Shown piece after piece: positions 1 to 11,965 of a stretch of DNA of 64,000 nucleotides. How positions within the stretch are numbered: position 1 is the stretch's first letter; each line of letters begins with the position of its first letter. Origin of the DNA: Sycon ciliatum (lineage: Eukaryota; Porifera; Calcarea; Leucosolenida; Sycettidae); assembly GCF_964019385.1 (NCBI RefSeq), contig NC_088645.1:15836227-15900226 (forward strand), in the 5' to 3' direction. The notes beneath the pieces are model-generated. The model searched no databases and was not told where the DNA came from. It worked only from the letters and a program-made list of their open reading frames with translations. Both the position numbers and the translations under genes were made by a program.

Positions 1-1700
1 CAGCGAATCCGTGTGGGGGCATCTGTGGACCGATTTTCCTGGAAAGGAACAAACAAAGCACAGAGAATCCGTGTGGGGGACAATCTGTGAGTTTCATTGA
101 AAATCATGAAGAGCACGGCGAATCCGTGTGGTGGCATCTGTTGACCGATTTTCCTGAAAAGGAATATACAAAGCACAGAGAATCCGTGTGGGGCGCTATC
201 TGTGAATTTCCTTGATAATCATGGAGAGCGCAGCAAATCTGTTTCGGGCGCAATCTGTGGATTTTGTTGGAAATCATGAAGAGCACAGCGAATCCGTGTG
301 CGGGGACTCTGTGGCCCGATTTTCTTGAAAAAGAACAGTGAGAGCACAGCGAATCCGTGTGGGGCACTAGCTGTGAATTTGCTTGAAAATCATCGAGAGT
401 ACAGCAAATCCGTGTAGGGTCAATCTGTGACCAGAATTTCTTGAAAAATAACAGTTAGAGCACAGAGAATCCGTGTGGGGCGCTATCTGTGAATTTCCTT
501 GAAAATCATGTAGAGCACAGCAAATCCGTGTGGGGTCAATCTGCGGCCCGATTTTCCTGTCAAAGAAAATACAGAGCACAGCGAATCCGTGTGGGGCGCT
601 GTCGATGAATTTCCCTAAAAACATGAAGAGCACATCAAATCCGTGTGGGGGCAATATGTGAGGCTCATTGAAAATCATGAAGAGCACAGCGAATCCGTGT
701 GGGGGCATCTCAAGACTGATTTTCCTGAAATGGAACAAACAAAGCACAGAGAATCCGTGTGGGGGACAATCTGTGAGTTTCGTTGAAAATCATGAAGAGC
801 ACAGCGAATCTGTGTGGGGGCATCTGTGGACCGATTTTCCTGAAAAGGAATACACAAAGCACAGAGAATCCTTATGGGGCGCTATCTGTGAGGTTCCTTC
901 ATAATCATGGAGAGCACGCAAATCCGTGTGGGGCGTAATCTGTGGATTTCGTTGGAAGTCATGAAGACCACATCAAATCCGTGTGGGGCGCGATATGTGA
1001 GTTTCGTTGAAAATCATGAAGAGCACAGCGAATCCGTGTGGGGGCATCTCCGGATCGATTTTCCTGAAAAGGAACATACAAAGCACAGAGAATCCGTGTG
1101 GGGGCATCTGTGGACCAATTTTTTTAAAAGTCACATACAAAGCACAGAGAATGCCTGTGGGGCGCTTTCTGTGAATTTCCTTGATAATCATGGAGAACAC
1201 GGCGAATCCGTGTAGGGCGCAATCTGTGAATTTCCCTAAAAAACATGAAGAGCACATCAAATCCGTGTGGGGCGCAATATGTGAGTTTCGTTGAAAATCA
1301 TGAAGAGCACGGCGAATCCGTATGTGGGCCTCTGTGGACCGATGTTCCCGAAAAGGAAAATACAAAGCGCAGCGAATCCGTGTGGGGCGCAATCTATGAA
1401 TTTCCTTGATAATCATGGAGAGGACAGCAAATCTGTGTGGGGCGCAATCTGTGGATTTCGTTGGAAATCATGAAGGGCACAGCGAATCCTAGTGCGGGGA
1501 CTCTGTAGGCCGATTTTCTTGAAACAGAACATTCAGAGCACGGCGAATCCGTGTGGGACGCTATCTGTGAATTTGCTTGAAAATCATGGACAGCACTGCA
1601 AATCCGTGTAGGGTCAATCTGTGACCCGATTTTCTTGAGAAAGAACAGGCAGAGCACAGGGAATCCGTGTGGGGCGCTATCTGTGAATTTCCTTGAAAAT
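1..1700 (+). repeat. Satellite A block X, copy 1 (cut by window edge)
   Basis: The same monomer order recurs at about 2,808-4,510 with an offset of 2,807-2,813 bases. Similarity to that copy is lost near 1,700. The left end is cut by the window. Block X includes the recurring succession of monomers with GCATCTGTGGACC, ACAATCTGTGAG and GGGTCAATCTGTGACC cores. Confidence 0.75.
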
Positions 1701-2740
1701 CATGGGGAGCACATCAAATCCGTGCGGGTTCAATCCGTGACCCGATTTTCTTGAAAAAGAACAGACAGAGGTCAGCGAATCCGTGTGGGGCGCTATCGAT
1801 GAATTTCCTTGAAAATCATGGAGAGCACAGCGAATCCGTGTGGGGTCAATCTGTGGCCCAATTTTCCTGTCAAAGAAAATACAGAAGACAGCGATTTCGT
1901 GTAGGGCGCTATCTGTGAATTTCCCTAAAAAACCAGAAGAGCACATCAAATCCGTGTGTGGCGCAGTATGTGAATTTCGTTGAAAATCATGAAGAGCACA
2001 CCGAATCCGTGTGGGGGCATCTGTGGACCGATTTTCCTGAAAAGGAACAAACAAAGCACAGAGAATCCGTGTGGGGACAAACTGTGAGTTTCATTGACAA
2101 TAATGAAGAAGAGCACGGCAGCGAATCCGTGCGAGTGCATCTGTGGACCGATTTTCCTGAAAAGGAATATGCAAAGCACGGAAAATCCGTGTGGGGCGCT
2201 ATCAGTGATTTTCCTTGATAATCATGGAGACCACGGCAAATCCGTGTGGGGCGCAATCTGTGGATTTCGTTGGAAATCATGAAGGGCACGGCGAATCCCT
2301 GTGCGGGGACTCTGTGGCCCGATTTTCTTGAAACAGAACAGTCAGAGCACGGCGAATCCGGGTGGGACGCTATCTGTGAAGTTGCTTGAAAATCATGGAC
2401 AGCACTGCAAATCCTAGTAGGGTCAATCTGTGACCCGATTTTCTTGAGAAAGAACAGGCAGTGCACAGCGAATCCGTGTGGGGCGCTATCTGTGAATTTT
2501 TTTGAAAATCATGGAGAGCACATCAAATCCACGCGGGTCCAATCCGTGACCCGATTTTCTTGAAAAAGAACAGACAGAGCACAGCGAATCCGTGTGGGGC
2601 GCTATCTGTGAATTTCCTTGAAAATCATTGAGAGCATAGCGAATCCGTGTTGCGTCAATCTGCGGCCCGATTTTGCTGTCAAAGAAAATGCAGAAGACAG
2701 CGAATCCGTGTGGGGCGCTATCTGTGAATTTCGCTTAAAA
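1701..2740 (+). repeat. Satellite A block Y, copy 1
   Basis: This monomer succession recurs at about 9,666-10,845 with a starting offset near 7,981. The later copy carries one extra two-monomer step. Part of it, about 2,090-2,735, also recurs at about 7,275-7,930 just after the LINE insertion. Block Y links block X copies 1 and 2, giving an X+Y repeat of about 2.8 kb. Confidence 0.7.
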
Positions 2741-4510
2741 ACCTGAAGAGCACATCAAAACCGTGTGGGGCGCAGTATGTGAGTTTCGTTGAAAATCATG
2801 AAGAGCACAGCGAATCCGTGTGGGGGCATCTGTGGACCGATTTTCCTGAAAAGGAACAAACAAAGCACAGAGAATCCGTGTGGGGGACAATCTGTGAGTT
2901 TCATTGAAAATCATGAAGAGCACAGCGAATCCGTGTGGTGGCATCTGTGGACCGATTTTACTGAAAAGGAATATACAAAGCACAGAGAATCCGTGTGGGG
3001 CGCTATCTGTGAATTTCCTTGATAATCATGGAGAGCACAGCAAATCCGTGTGGGGCGCAATCTGTGGATTTTGTTGGAAATCATGAAGAGCACAGCGAAT
3101 CCGTGTGCGGGGATTCTGTGGCCCGATTTTCTTGAAAAAGAACAGTGAGAGCACAGCTAATCCGTGTGGGGCGCTATCTGTGAATTTGCTTGAAAATCAT
3201 CGAGAGTACAGCAAATCCGTGTAGGGTCAATCTGTGACCCGATTTTCTTGAAAAATAACAGTTAGAGCACAGCGAATCCGTGTGGGGCGCTATCTGTGAA
3301 TTTCCTTGAAAATCATGTAGAGCACAGCAAATCCGTGTTGGGTCAATCTGCGGCCCGATTTTCCTGTCAAAGAAAATACAGAGCACAGCGAATCCGTGTG
3401 GGGCGCTGTCGATGAATTTCCCTAAAAACATGAAGAGCACATCAAATCCGTGTGGGGGGGGGGCAATATGTGAGGCTCATTGAAAATCATGAAGAGCACA
3501 GCGAATCCGTGTGGGGGGGTCTCAGGACTGATTTTCCTGAAAAGGAACAAACAAAGCACAGAGAATCCGTGTGGGGGACAATCTGTGAGTTTCGTTGAAA
3601 ATCATGAAGAGCACAGCGAATCTGTGTGGGGGCATCTGTGGACCGATTTTCCTGAAAAGGAATACACAAAGCACAGAGAATCCTTATGGGGCGCTATCTG
3701 TGAGGTTCCTTCATAATCATGGAGAGCACGCAAATCCGTGTGGGGCGTAATCTGTGGATTTCGTTGGAAGTCATGAAGACCACATCAAATCCGTGTGGGG
3801 CGCGATATGTGAGTTTCGTTGAAAATCATGAAGAGCACAGCGAATCCGTGTGGGGGCATCTCCGGATCGATTTTCCTGAAAAGGAACATACAAAGCACAG
3901 AGAATCCGTGTGGGGGCATCTGTGGACCGATTTTTTTGAAAAGGAACATACAAAGCACAGAGAATGCGTGTGGGGCGCTTTCTGTGAATTTCCTTGATAA
4001 TTATGGAGAACACGGCGAATCCGTGTAGGGCGCCATCTGTGAATTTCCCTAAAAAACATGAAGAGCACATCAAATCCGTGTGCGGCGCAATATGTGAGTT
4101 TCGTTGAAAATCATGAAGAGCACAGCGAATCCGTGTGGGGGCATCTGTGGACCGATGTTCCCGAAAAGGAAAATACAAAGCGCAGAGAATCCGTGTGGGG
4201 CGCAAACTATGAATTTCCTTGATAATCATGGAGAGGACAGCAAATCCGTGTGGGGCGCAATCTGTGGATTTCGTTGGAAATCATGAAGGGCACAGCGAAT
4301 CCGTGTGTGGGGACTCTGTGGCCCGATTTTCTTGAAACAGAACAGTCAGAGCACGGCGAATCCGTGTGGGACGCTATCTGTGAATTTGCTTGAAAATCAT
4401 GGACAGCACTGCAAATCCGTGTGGGGTCAATCTGTGACCCGATTTTCTTGAAAAAGAACAGGCAGAGCACAGGGAATCCGTGTGGGGCGCTATCTGTGAA
4501 TTTCCTTGAA
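2741..4510 (+). repeat. Satellite A block X, copy 2
   Basis: Monomer order matches copy 1 (offset about 2,812) and copy 5 (offset 9,221-9,226). Together with the sequence up to about 6,660 it forms one unit of a 3.9-kb duplication whose partner is about 11,966-15,925. It contains a run of ten G at 3,454-3,463 where related monomers have three to five. Confidence 0.75.
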
Positions 4511-5901
4511 AATCATGGAGAGCACAGTGAATCCGTGTGGGGTCAATCTGTCGCCCAATTTTCCTGTCAAAGAAAATACAGAAGACAGCGAATCCGTGTG
4601 GGGCGCTATCTGTGAATTTCCCTAAAGCACAGAGAATCCCTGTGGGGCGCTATCTGTGAATTTACTTGATAGTCATCGAGGTCACAGCAAATTCACGTGG
4701 GTTCAATTTGTGGCCCGATTTCCCGCAAAATGAACATGCCGAGCACAGAGAATCCGTGTGTTGCGCTATCTGTGAATATCCCAGAAAAACATGAAGAGCA
4801 CATCAAATTCGTGTGGGGCGCAATATGTGCGTTTCGTTGAAAATCATGAAGAGCACAGCGAATCCGTGTGGGGGCATCTGTGGACCGATTTTCCTGAAAA
4901 GGAACAAACAAAGCACAGAGAATCCGTGTGGGGACAAACTGTGAGTTTCATTGAAAATCATGAAGAGCACGGCGAATCCGTGTGAGTGCATCTGTGGACC
5001 GATTTTCCTGAAAAGGAATATGCAAAGCACAGAAAATCCGTGTGGGGCGCTATCTGTGATTTTCCTTGATAATCATGGGGCGCAATCTGTGGATTTCGTT
5101 GGAAATTATGAAGGGCACAGCGAATCCGTGTGCGGGGACTCTTTGGCCCGATTTTCTTGAAACAGAACAGTCAGAGCACGGCGAATCCGTGTGGGACGCT
5201 ATCTGTGAATTTGCTTGAAAATCATGGACAGCACTGCAAATCCGTGTAGGGTCAATCTGTGACCCGATTTTCTTGAGAAAGAACAGGCAGAGCACAGCGA
5301 ATCCGTGTGGGGCGCTATCTGTGAATTTCCTTGAAAATCATGTAGGGCACATCAAATCCTAGTGGGTCCAATCCGTGACCCGATTTTCTTGAAAAAGAAC
5401 AGACAGAGCACAGCGAATCCGTGTGGGGCGCTATCTGTGAATTTCCTTGAAAATCATAGAGAGCGCAGCGAATCCCTGTTGCGTCAATCTGCGGCCCGAT
5501 TTTGCTGTCAAAGAAAATCCAGAAGACTGCGAATCCGTGTGGGGCGCTATCTGTGAATTTCGCTTAAAAACTTGAAGAGCACATCAAATCCGTGGTCGGC
5601 GCAGTATGTGAGTTTCGTTGAAAATCATGAAGAGCACAGCGAATCCGTGTGGGGGCATCTGTGGACCGATGTTCCTGAAAAGGAACAAAGCACAGAGAAT
5701 CCGTGTGGGGACAATCTGTGAATTTCCCCGAAAATCATGAAGAGGACAGCGAATCCGTGTGGTGCACAATCTGTGGATTTCTTTGGAAATCATGAAGACA
5801 ACGGTGAATCCGTGTTCGGCGCTATCTGTGATTATCCCAGAAAAACATGAAGAGCACATCAAATTCGTGTGGGGCGCAATCTGTGAGTTTCGTTGAAAAT
5901 C

Positions 5902-5914
5902 ATGAAGAGCACAG
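5902..5914 (+). repeat. Left target-site duplication of the 377-bp insertion
   Basis: TGAAGAGCACAGC stands immediately before the insertion and again immediately after it at 6,292-6,304. A normal monomer has this sequence once, followed by GAATCC. Removing the insertion and one copy restores a regular monomer, as expected for a target-site duplication. Confidence 0.6.
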
Positions 5915-6291
5915 CATATTTCATTGCCGCTTCTCTGTGGGATAAATAAAAAAATTTGACAGCCTCTGATAACTCCTATGAAGACCGTGGCATGTCTTGG
6001 ACAGGTGAAAAGTTGTCTAAGAATTTTCGAAGGGTCGATAGATGATGCGGTGTGCAGTTCCGTACTACCTACGAGAGGGCCTGAAAAAGTTCTGAATCTG
6101 GAGCACAGCTGGTGTGTCCGCGGGGTATCACAGTAGAAAATCGATCGAATGGCGTGAATGCATTGGGAATGCACGTGTTTTTCATGTAGGACGAGGGCTG
6201 GCTTGCCACTTTGTGTAAATTTGTGGATTTGGAGAAGGCAGTCAATTGGTGGGGTTTGCACCCCGACAGAGTTGTGATCTGTAACAGAATC
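5915..6291. mobile_element. 377-bp non-satellite insertion, copy 1 (possible retroelement fragment)
   Basis: This segment has no satellite A similarity and is flanked by a 13-bp direct repeat. A second copy at 15,174-15,550 differs at three positions by eye. The ends are not inverted repeats of each other. On the plus strand a 34-codon frame (6,190-6,291) contains FVDLEKA, which resembles motif A of non-LTR reverse transcriptases, where the D is catalytic. It is preceded directly by a stop and followed by sequence I cannot align to the family. The minus strand is stop-free across the whole segment. It could be a retroelement remnant or an unrelated captured fragment. I do not recognise the remaining sequence. 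Confidence 0.55.
6190..6291 (+). pseudogene. Possible reverse-transcriptase motif A remnant, copy 1
   Basis: The frame reads DEGWLATLCKFVDLEKAVNW and ends at a TGA at 6,292. Non-LTR reverse transcriptases typically have F-V/I-D-x-x-K-A-F-D at motif A. Here the first aspartate is kept, but the second position of the AFD triplet reads V and the third N. The upstream TAG at 6,187-6,189 and short length make it non-functional if real. The match could be chance over seven residues. Confidence 0.3.
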
Positions 6292-6304
6292 TGAAGAGCA
6301 CAGC
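6292..6304 (+). repeat. Right target-site duplication of the 377-bp insertion
   Basis: Second copy of TGAAGAGCACAGC. Satellite monomers resume here with GAATCCGTG. Confidence 0.6.
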
Positions 6305-6684
6305 GAATCCGTGTGGGGCGTTATCATTCTGTGAATTTCCTTGAAAATCATGAAGAGACCAGCCAATCCGTGTGGGGCATCTGTGAACCAATTTTTCTGA
6401 AAAGGAACATACAAAGCACAGAGAATCCCTGTGGGGCGCTATCTGTGAATTTACTTGATAGTCATGGAGGTCCCAGCAAATTCGTGTGGGTTCAATCTGT
6501 GGCCCGATTTCCCGCAAAAAGAACATGCCGAGCACAGAGAATCCGTGTGTGGCGCTATCTGTGAATATCCCAGAAAAACATGAAGAGCACATCAAATTCG
6601 TGTGGGGCGCAATATGTGAGTTTCGTTGAAAATCATGAAGAGCACAGGGAATCCGTGTGGGGGCATCTGTGGACCGATTTTCCT

Positions 6685-6691
6685 GAAAAGG
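6685..6691 (+). repeat. Left target-site duplication of the LINE fragment
   Basis: GAAAAGG here is repeated at 7,220-7,226 on the far side of the insertion. An uninterrupted monomer reads CCTGAAAAGGAACAAAC, so the interrupted monomer is restored by deleting the insertion and one repeat. Confidence 0.55.
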
Positions 6692-6708
6692 TTGTTGTTG
6701 TGTTTATT
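6692..6708 (-). terminator. LINE 3' end: polyadenylation-type AATAAA and ACA tail
   Basis: On the minus strand AATAAA is followed after one base by ACAACAACAA, and the element stops there. A short simple-repeat tail rather than poly(A) is common in several LINE clades. Confidence 0.5.
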
Positions 6709-6860
6709 TTAATTCGCAAACCAAACGGGCAGATCTGCCCAATGAAAAGGTGGCGAATGCAGATAGAAAGCAGTAATAAATGAAATTGGGGACTGATGTA
6801 ATTAGGATAGAGGTGGAGAAAAACTAAGCCAGCTGATCATCAAACAGGACGTTTGGTACT

Positions 6861-7219
6861 CTAGGTACTAAGGCCAGTAAGTGTGTGCGGGATCATGCTG
6901 GCGCGGAACTGGCGGAGCGTGGAGATGGCACGTACATCGCTGGGTAATGTGTTCAACAGCTGGGCACCCCGGAACGCGAGGCAACCCTTGCCGAACCTGG
7001 TGGAAACTGGCGGTTGGCGCAGACCCATGGTGGAGTGCAACCTAACCTTAGTAGGGCCAGCTGACGAAGGAACTAGGAGGGCTTGCAGTTCAGAACTTGC
7101 GTGCTCATTCCGAGACCTCCAGACCAGAACGATGAACTTCTGCCTGAATATCTCGGATACTCTGTAGGTGTCCAATTGCAGCAGGAGGGTACGCGCGGAG
7201 GTGTGATGCGAGAGTCCGA
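6861..7219 (-). pseudogene. Non-LTR reverse transcriptase, C-terminal fragment
   Basis: About 119 residues in an open frame that runs off the 5' truncation point into satellite sequence. The last 45 residues contain the pattern STRFGKGCLAFRGAQLLNTL followed by PSDVRAISTLRQFRASM. This matches the well-known end of LINE ORF2 proteins, (R)-x-x-G-x-x-(S/A)F-x-x-x-A-x-x-x-N-x-LP-x-x-(I/V)R and then a serine/leucine-rich helix. The catalytic palm domain and the endonuclease are absent, so the fragment cannot be active. There is no frameshift in the visible part, which suggests a fairly young insertion. Confidence 0.75.
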
Positions 7220-7226
7220 GAAAAGG

Positions 7227-7930
7227 GACAAACAAAGCACAGAGAATCCGCGTGGGGACAATCTGTGAGTTTCATTGAAAATCATGAAGAGCACGGCGAA
7301 TCCGTGTGAGTGCATCTGTGGACCGATTTTCCTGAAAAGGAATATGCAAAGCACTGAAAATCCGTGTGGGGCGCTATCTGTGATTTTCCTTGATAATCAT
7401 GGAGAGCACAGCAAATCCGTGTGGGGCGCAATCTGTGAATTTCGTTGGAAATCATGAAGGGCACAGCGAATCCCTGTGCGGGGACTCTGTGGCCCGATTT
7501 TCTTGAAACAGAACAGTCAGAGCACGGCGAATCCGTAAGGGACGCTATCTGTGAATTTGCTTGAAAATCATGGACAGCACTGCAAATCCATGTAGGGTCA
7601 ATCTGTGACCCGTGTTTCTTGAGAAAGAACAGGCAGAGCACAGCGAATCCGTGTGGGGCGCTATCTATGAATTAGCTTGAAAATCGTGGAGAGCACATCA
7701 AATCCGCGTGGGTCCAACCCGTGACCCGATTTTCTTGAAAAAGAACAGACAGAGCACAGCGAATCCGTGTGGGGCGCTATCTGTGAATTTCCTTGAAAAT
7801 CATAGAGAGCATAGCGAATCCGTGTTGCGTCAATCTGCGGCCCGATTTTGCTGTCAAAGAAAATGCAGAAGACTGCGAATCCGTGTGGGGCGCTATCTGT
7901 GAATTTCGCTTAAAAATCTGAAGAGCACAT
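7227..7930 (+). repeat. Satellite A, partial block Y after the LINE
   Basis: Monomers resume after the LINE with GACAAACAAAGCAC and follow the order seen at about 2,060-2,735 and 10,150-10,845. They lead directly into block X copy 3. Confidence 0.65.
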
Positions 7931-9665
7931 CAAAACCGTGTGGGGCGCAGTATGTGAGTTTCGTTGAAAATCATGAAGAGCACAGCGAATCCGTGTGGGG
8001 GCATCTGTGGACCGATTTTCCTGAAAAGGAACAAACAAAGCACAGAGAATCCGTGTGGGGACAATCTGTGAGTTTCATTGAAAATCATGAAGAGCACAGC
8101 GAATCCGTGTGGTGGCATCTGTGGACCGATTTTCCTGAAAAGGAATATACAAAGCACAGAGAATCCGTGTGGGGCGCTATCTGTGAATTTCCTTGATAAT
8201 CATGGAGAGCACAGCAAATCCGTGTGGGGCGCAATCTGTGGATTTTGTTGGAAATCATGAAGAGCACAGCGAATCCGTGTGCTCTTTGGCCCGATTTTCT
8301 TGAAAAAGAACCGTCAGAGCACAGCGAATCCGTGTGGGGCGCTATCTGTGAATTTGCTTGAAAATCATCGAGAGAACAGCAAATCCGTGTAGGGTCAATC
8401 TGTGACCAGATTTCCTTTCTTGAAAAATAACAGTTAGAGCACAGCGAATCCGTGTGGGGCACTATCTGTGAACTTCCTTGAAAATCATGTAGAGCACAGC
8501 AAATCCGTGTGCGGTCAATCTGCGGCCCGATTTTCCTGTCAAATAAAATACAGAGCACAGCAAATCCGTGTGGTGCGCTGTTGATGAATTTCCCTAAGAA
8601 ACATGAATAGCACCTCAAATCAGTGTGGGGGGCAATATGTCAGGCTCATTGAAAATCATGAAGAGCACAGCGAATCCGTGTGGGGGCATCTCAGGACCGA
8701 TTTTCCTGAAAAGGAACATACAAAGCACAGAGAATTCGTGTGGGGGACAATCTGTGAGTTTCGTTGAAAATCATGAAGAGCACAGCGCATCTATGTGGGG
8801 GCATCTGTTGATCCATTTTCCTCAAAAGGAATATACAAAGCACAGAGAATCCTTATGGGGCGCTATCTGTGAAGTTTCTTGATAATCATGGAGAGCACGC
8901 AAATCCGTGTGGGGCGCAATCTGTCGATTTCGTTGGAAGTCATGAAGACCACATAAAAACCGTGTGGGGCGCGATATGTGTGTTTCGTTGAAAGTCATGA
9001 AGAGCACAGCGAATCCGTGTGGGGCATCTCCGGATCGATTTTCCTGAAAAGGAACATACAAAGCACAGAGAATCCCTGTGGGGGCATCTGTGGACCGATT
9101 GTTTTGAAAAGGAACATACAAAGCACAGAAAATGCGTGTGGGGCGCTTTCTGTGAATTTCCTTGATAATCATGGAGAACACGGCGAATCCGTGTGGAGCG
9201 CCATCTTTGAATTTCCCTAAAAAACATGAAGAGCACATCAAATCCGTGTGCGGTGCAATATGTAAGTTTCGTTGAAAATCATGAAGAGCACAGCGAATCC
9301 GTGTGGGGGCATCTGTGGACCGATGTTCCCGAAAAGGAAAATACAAAGCGCAGAGAATCCGTGTGGGGCGCAATCTATGAATTTCCTTGATAATCATGGA
9401 GAGGACAGCAAATCCGTGTGGGGCGCAATCTGTGGATTTCGTTGGAAATCATGAAGGGCACAGCGAATCCTAGTGCGGGGACTCTGTGGCCCGATTTTCT
9501 TGAAACAGAACAGTCAGAGCACGGCGAATCCGTGTGGGACGCTATCTGTGAATTTGCTTGAAAATCATGGACAGCACTGCAAATCCGTGTGGGGTCAATC
9601 TGTGACCCGATTTTCTTGAAAAAGAACAGGCAGAGCACAGCGAATCCGTGTGGGGCGCTATCTGT
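7931..9665 (+). repeat. Satellite A block X, copy 3
   Basis: It follows the monomer order of copy 2 at an offset of about 5,168-5,174. A deletion at about 8,281 removes part of the monomer that elsewhere reads GCGGGGACTCTGTGG. The extra bases CCTTT at about 8,411 and further single-base changes make this copy the most divergent of the set. Confidence 0.7.
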
Positions 9666-10845
9666 TAATTTCCTTGAAAATCATGGAGAGCACATCAAAT
9701 CCGTGCGGGTTCAATCCGTGACCCGATTTTGTTGAAAAAGAACAGACAGAGCACAGCGAATCCATGTGGGGCGCTATCGATGAATTTCTTTGAAAATCAT
9801 GGAGAGCACAGCGAATCCGTGTGGGGTCAATCTGTGGCCCAATTTTCCTGTCAAAGAAAATACAGAAGACAGCGATTCCGTGTAAGGCGCTATCTGTGAA
9901 TTTCCCTAAAAAACATGAAGAGCACATCAAATCCGTGTGGGGCGCAGTATGTGAGTTTCGTTGAAAATCATGAAGAGCACAGCGAATCCGTGTGGGGGCA
10001 TCTGTGGACCGATTTTCCTGAAAAGGAACAAACAAAGCACAGAGAATCCGTGTGGGGACAAACTGTGAGTTTCATTGAAAATCATGAAGAGCACGGTGAA
10101 TCCGTGCGAGTGCATCTGTGGACCGATTTTCCTGAAAAGGAACAAACAAAGCACAGAGAATCCGTGTGGGGACAAACTGTGAGTTTCATTGAAAATCATG
10201 AAGAGCACGGTGAATCCGTGCGAGTGCATCTGTGGACCGATTTTCCTGAAAAGGAATATGCAAAGCACGTAAAATCCGTGTGGGGCGCTATCTGTGATTT
10301 TCCTTGATAATCATGGAGAGCACAGCGAATCCGTGTGGGGCGCAATTTGTGGATTTCGTTGGAAATCATGAAGGGCACAGCGAATCCCTGTGCGGGGACT
10401 CTGTGGCCCGATTTTCTTGAAACAGAACAGTCAGAGCACGGCGAATCCGTGTGGGACGCTATCTGTGAATTTGCTTGAAAATCATGGACAGCACTGCAAA
10501 TCCGTGTAGGGTCAATCTGTGACCCGATTTTCTTGAGGAAGAACAGGCAGAGCACAGCGAATCCGTGTGGGGCGCTATCTATGAATTAGCTTGAAAATCA
10601 TGGAGAGCACATCAAATCCACGTGGGTCCAATCCGTGACCCCATTTTCTTGAAAAAGAACAGACAGAGCACAGCGAATCCGTGTGGGGCGCTATCTGTGA
10701 ATTTCCTTGAAAATCATAGAGAGCATAGCGAATCCGTCTTGCGTCAATCTGCCGCCCGATTTTGCTGTTAAAGAAAATGCAGAAGACTGCGAATCCGTGT
10801 GGGGCGCTATCTGTGAATTTCGCTTAAAAACCTGAAGAGCACATC
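9666..10845 (+). repeat. Satellite A block Y, copy 2, with internal two-monomer duplication
   Basis: It parallels 1,701-2,740. A two-monomer piece of about 115 bp is present twice in tandem, near 10,030-10,145 and 10,145-10,260, sharing the variant GTGCGAGTGCATCTG. Block Y copy 1 has it once. Confidence 0.7.
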
Positions 10846-11965
10846 AAAACCGTGTGGGGCGCAGTATGTGAGTTTCGTTGAAAATCATGAAGAGCACAGC
10901 GAATCCGTGTGGGGGCATCTGTGGACCGATTTTCCTGAAAAGGAACAAACAAAGCACAGAGAATCCGTGTGGGGACAATCTGTGAGTTTCATTGAAAATC
11001 ATGAAGAGCACGGCGAATCCGTGTGGTGGCATTTGTTGCCCGATTTTCCTGAAAAGGAATATACAAAGCACAGAGAATCCGTGTGGGGCGCTATCTGTGA
11101 ATTTCCTTGATAATCATGGAGAGCACAGCGAATCCGTGACGGGCGCAATCTGTGGATTTTGTTGGAAATCATGAAGAGCACAGCGAATCCGTGTGCGGGG
11201 ACTCTGTGGCCCGATTTTCTTGAAAAAGAACAGTGAGAGCACAGCGAATCCGTGTGGGGCGCTAGCTGTGAATTTGCTTGAAAATCATCGAGAGTACAGC
11301 AAATCCGTGTAGGGTCAATCTGTGACCAGATTTTCTTGAAAAATAACAGTTAGAGCACAGCGAATCCGTGTGGGGCGCTATCTGTGAATTTCCTTGAAAA
11401 TCATGTAGAGCACAGCAAATCCGTGTTGGGTCAATCTGCGGCCCGATTTTCCTGTCAAAGAAAATACAGAGCACAGCGAATCCGTGTGGGGCGCTGTCGA
11501 TGAATTTCCCTAAAAACATGAAGAGCACATCAAATCCGTGTGGGGGGCAATATGTGAGGCTCATTGAAAATCATGAAGAGCACAGCGAATCCGTGTGGGG
11601 GCATCTCAAGACTGATTTTCCTGAAATAGAACAAACAAAGCACAGAGAATCCGTGTGGGGGACAATCTGTGAGTTTCGTTGAAAATCATGAAGACCACAT
11701 CAAATCCGTGTGGGTTGCGATATGTGAGTTTCGTTGAAAATCATGAAGAGCACAGCGAATCCGTGTGGGGCATCTCCGGATCGATTTTCCTGAAAAGGAA
11801 CATACAAAGCACAGAGAATCCGTGTGGGGGCATCTGTGGACCGATATTTTTAAAAGTCACATACAAAGCACAGAGAATGCCTGTGGGGCGCTTTCTGTGA
11901 ATTTCCTTGATAATCATGGAGAACACGGCGAATCCGTGTAGGGCGCCATCTGTGAATTTCCCTAA
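10846..11965 (+). repeat. Satellite A block X, copy 4, truncated
   Basis: It follows the block X order from its start, but one or more monomers are missing near 11,680. It ends early at about 11,965, where copy 5 begins with ACATCAAAACCGTGTGGGG. A truncated block abutting a full block indicates unequal exchange. Confidence 0.65.

Larger units (their letters stand above)
4511..6660 (+). repeat. Satellite A segment, left half of the 9.26-kb-spaced duplication
   Basis: The sequence parallels about 13,732-15,925 at an offset that drifts from 9,222 to 9,259 through small indels. Monomers here include variants not found in blocks X and Y, for example the cores GGTTCAATTTGTGGCCCG and TGAATATCCCAGAAAAAC. 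The 377-bp insertion lies inside this segment in both copies. Confidence 0.75.
6692..7219 (-). mobile_element. 5'-truncated non-LTR retrotransposon (LINE) 3' end
   Basis: This 528-bp insertion interrupts a satellite A monomer and is flanked by the 7-bp repeat GAAAAGG. Read on the minus strand it holds the last ~119 codons of a reverse-transcriptase ORF (stop at 6,861-6,863). A 3' UTR of about 169 bp follows, with AATAAA at 6,703-6,708 and an (ACA)n-type tail ending at the insertion edge. Loss of everything upstream of the C-terminus is the usual 5' truncation from incomplete target-primed reverse transcription. The C-terminal pattern resembles CR1/L2-type elements, but the clade cannot be fixed from this fragment. 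Confidence 0.8.

Noticed and set aside
104..747. Cysteine-rich HTDSLC peptides on the minus strand of satellite A, considered as a zinc-finger or secreted cysteine-rich protein
   Set aside because: Frames break every few monomers because monomers of 55 and 60-61 bp shift phase. There is no regular cysteine spacing over a long frame.
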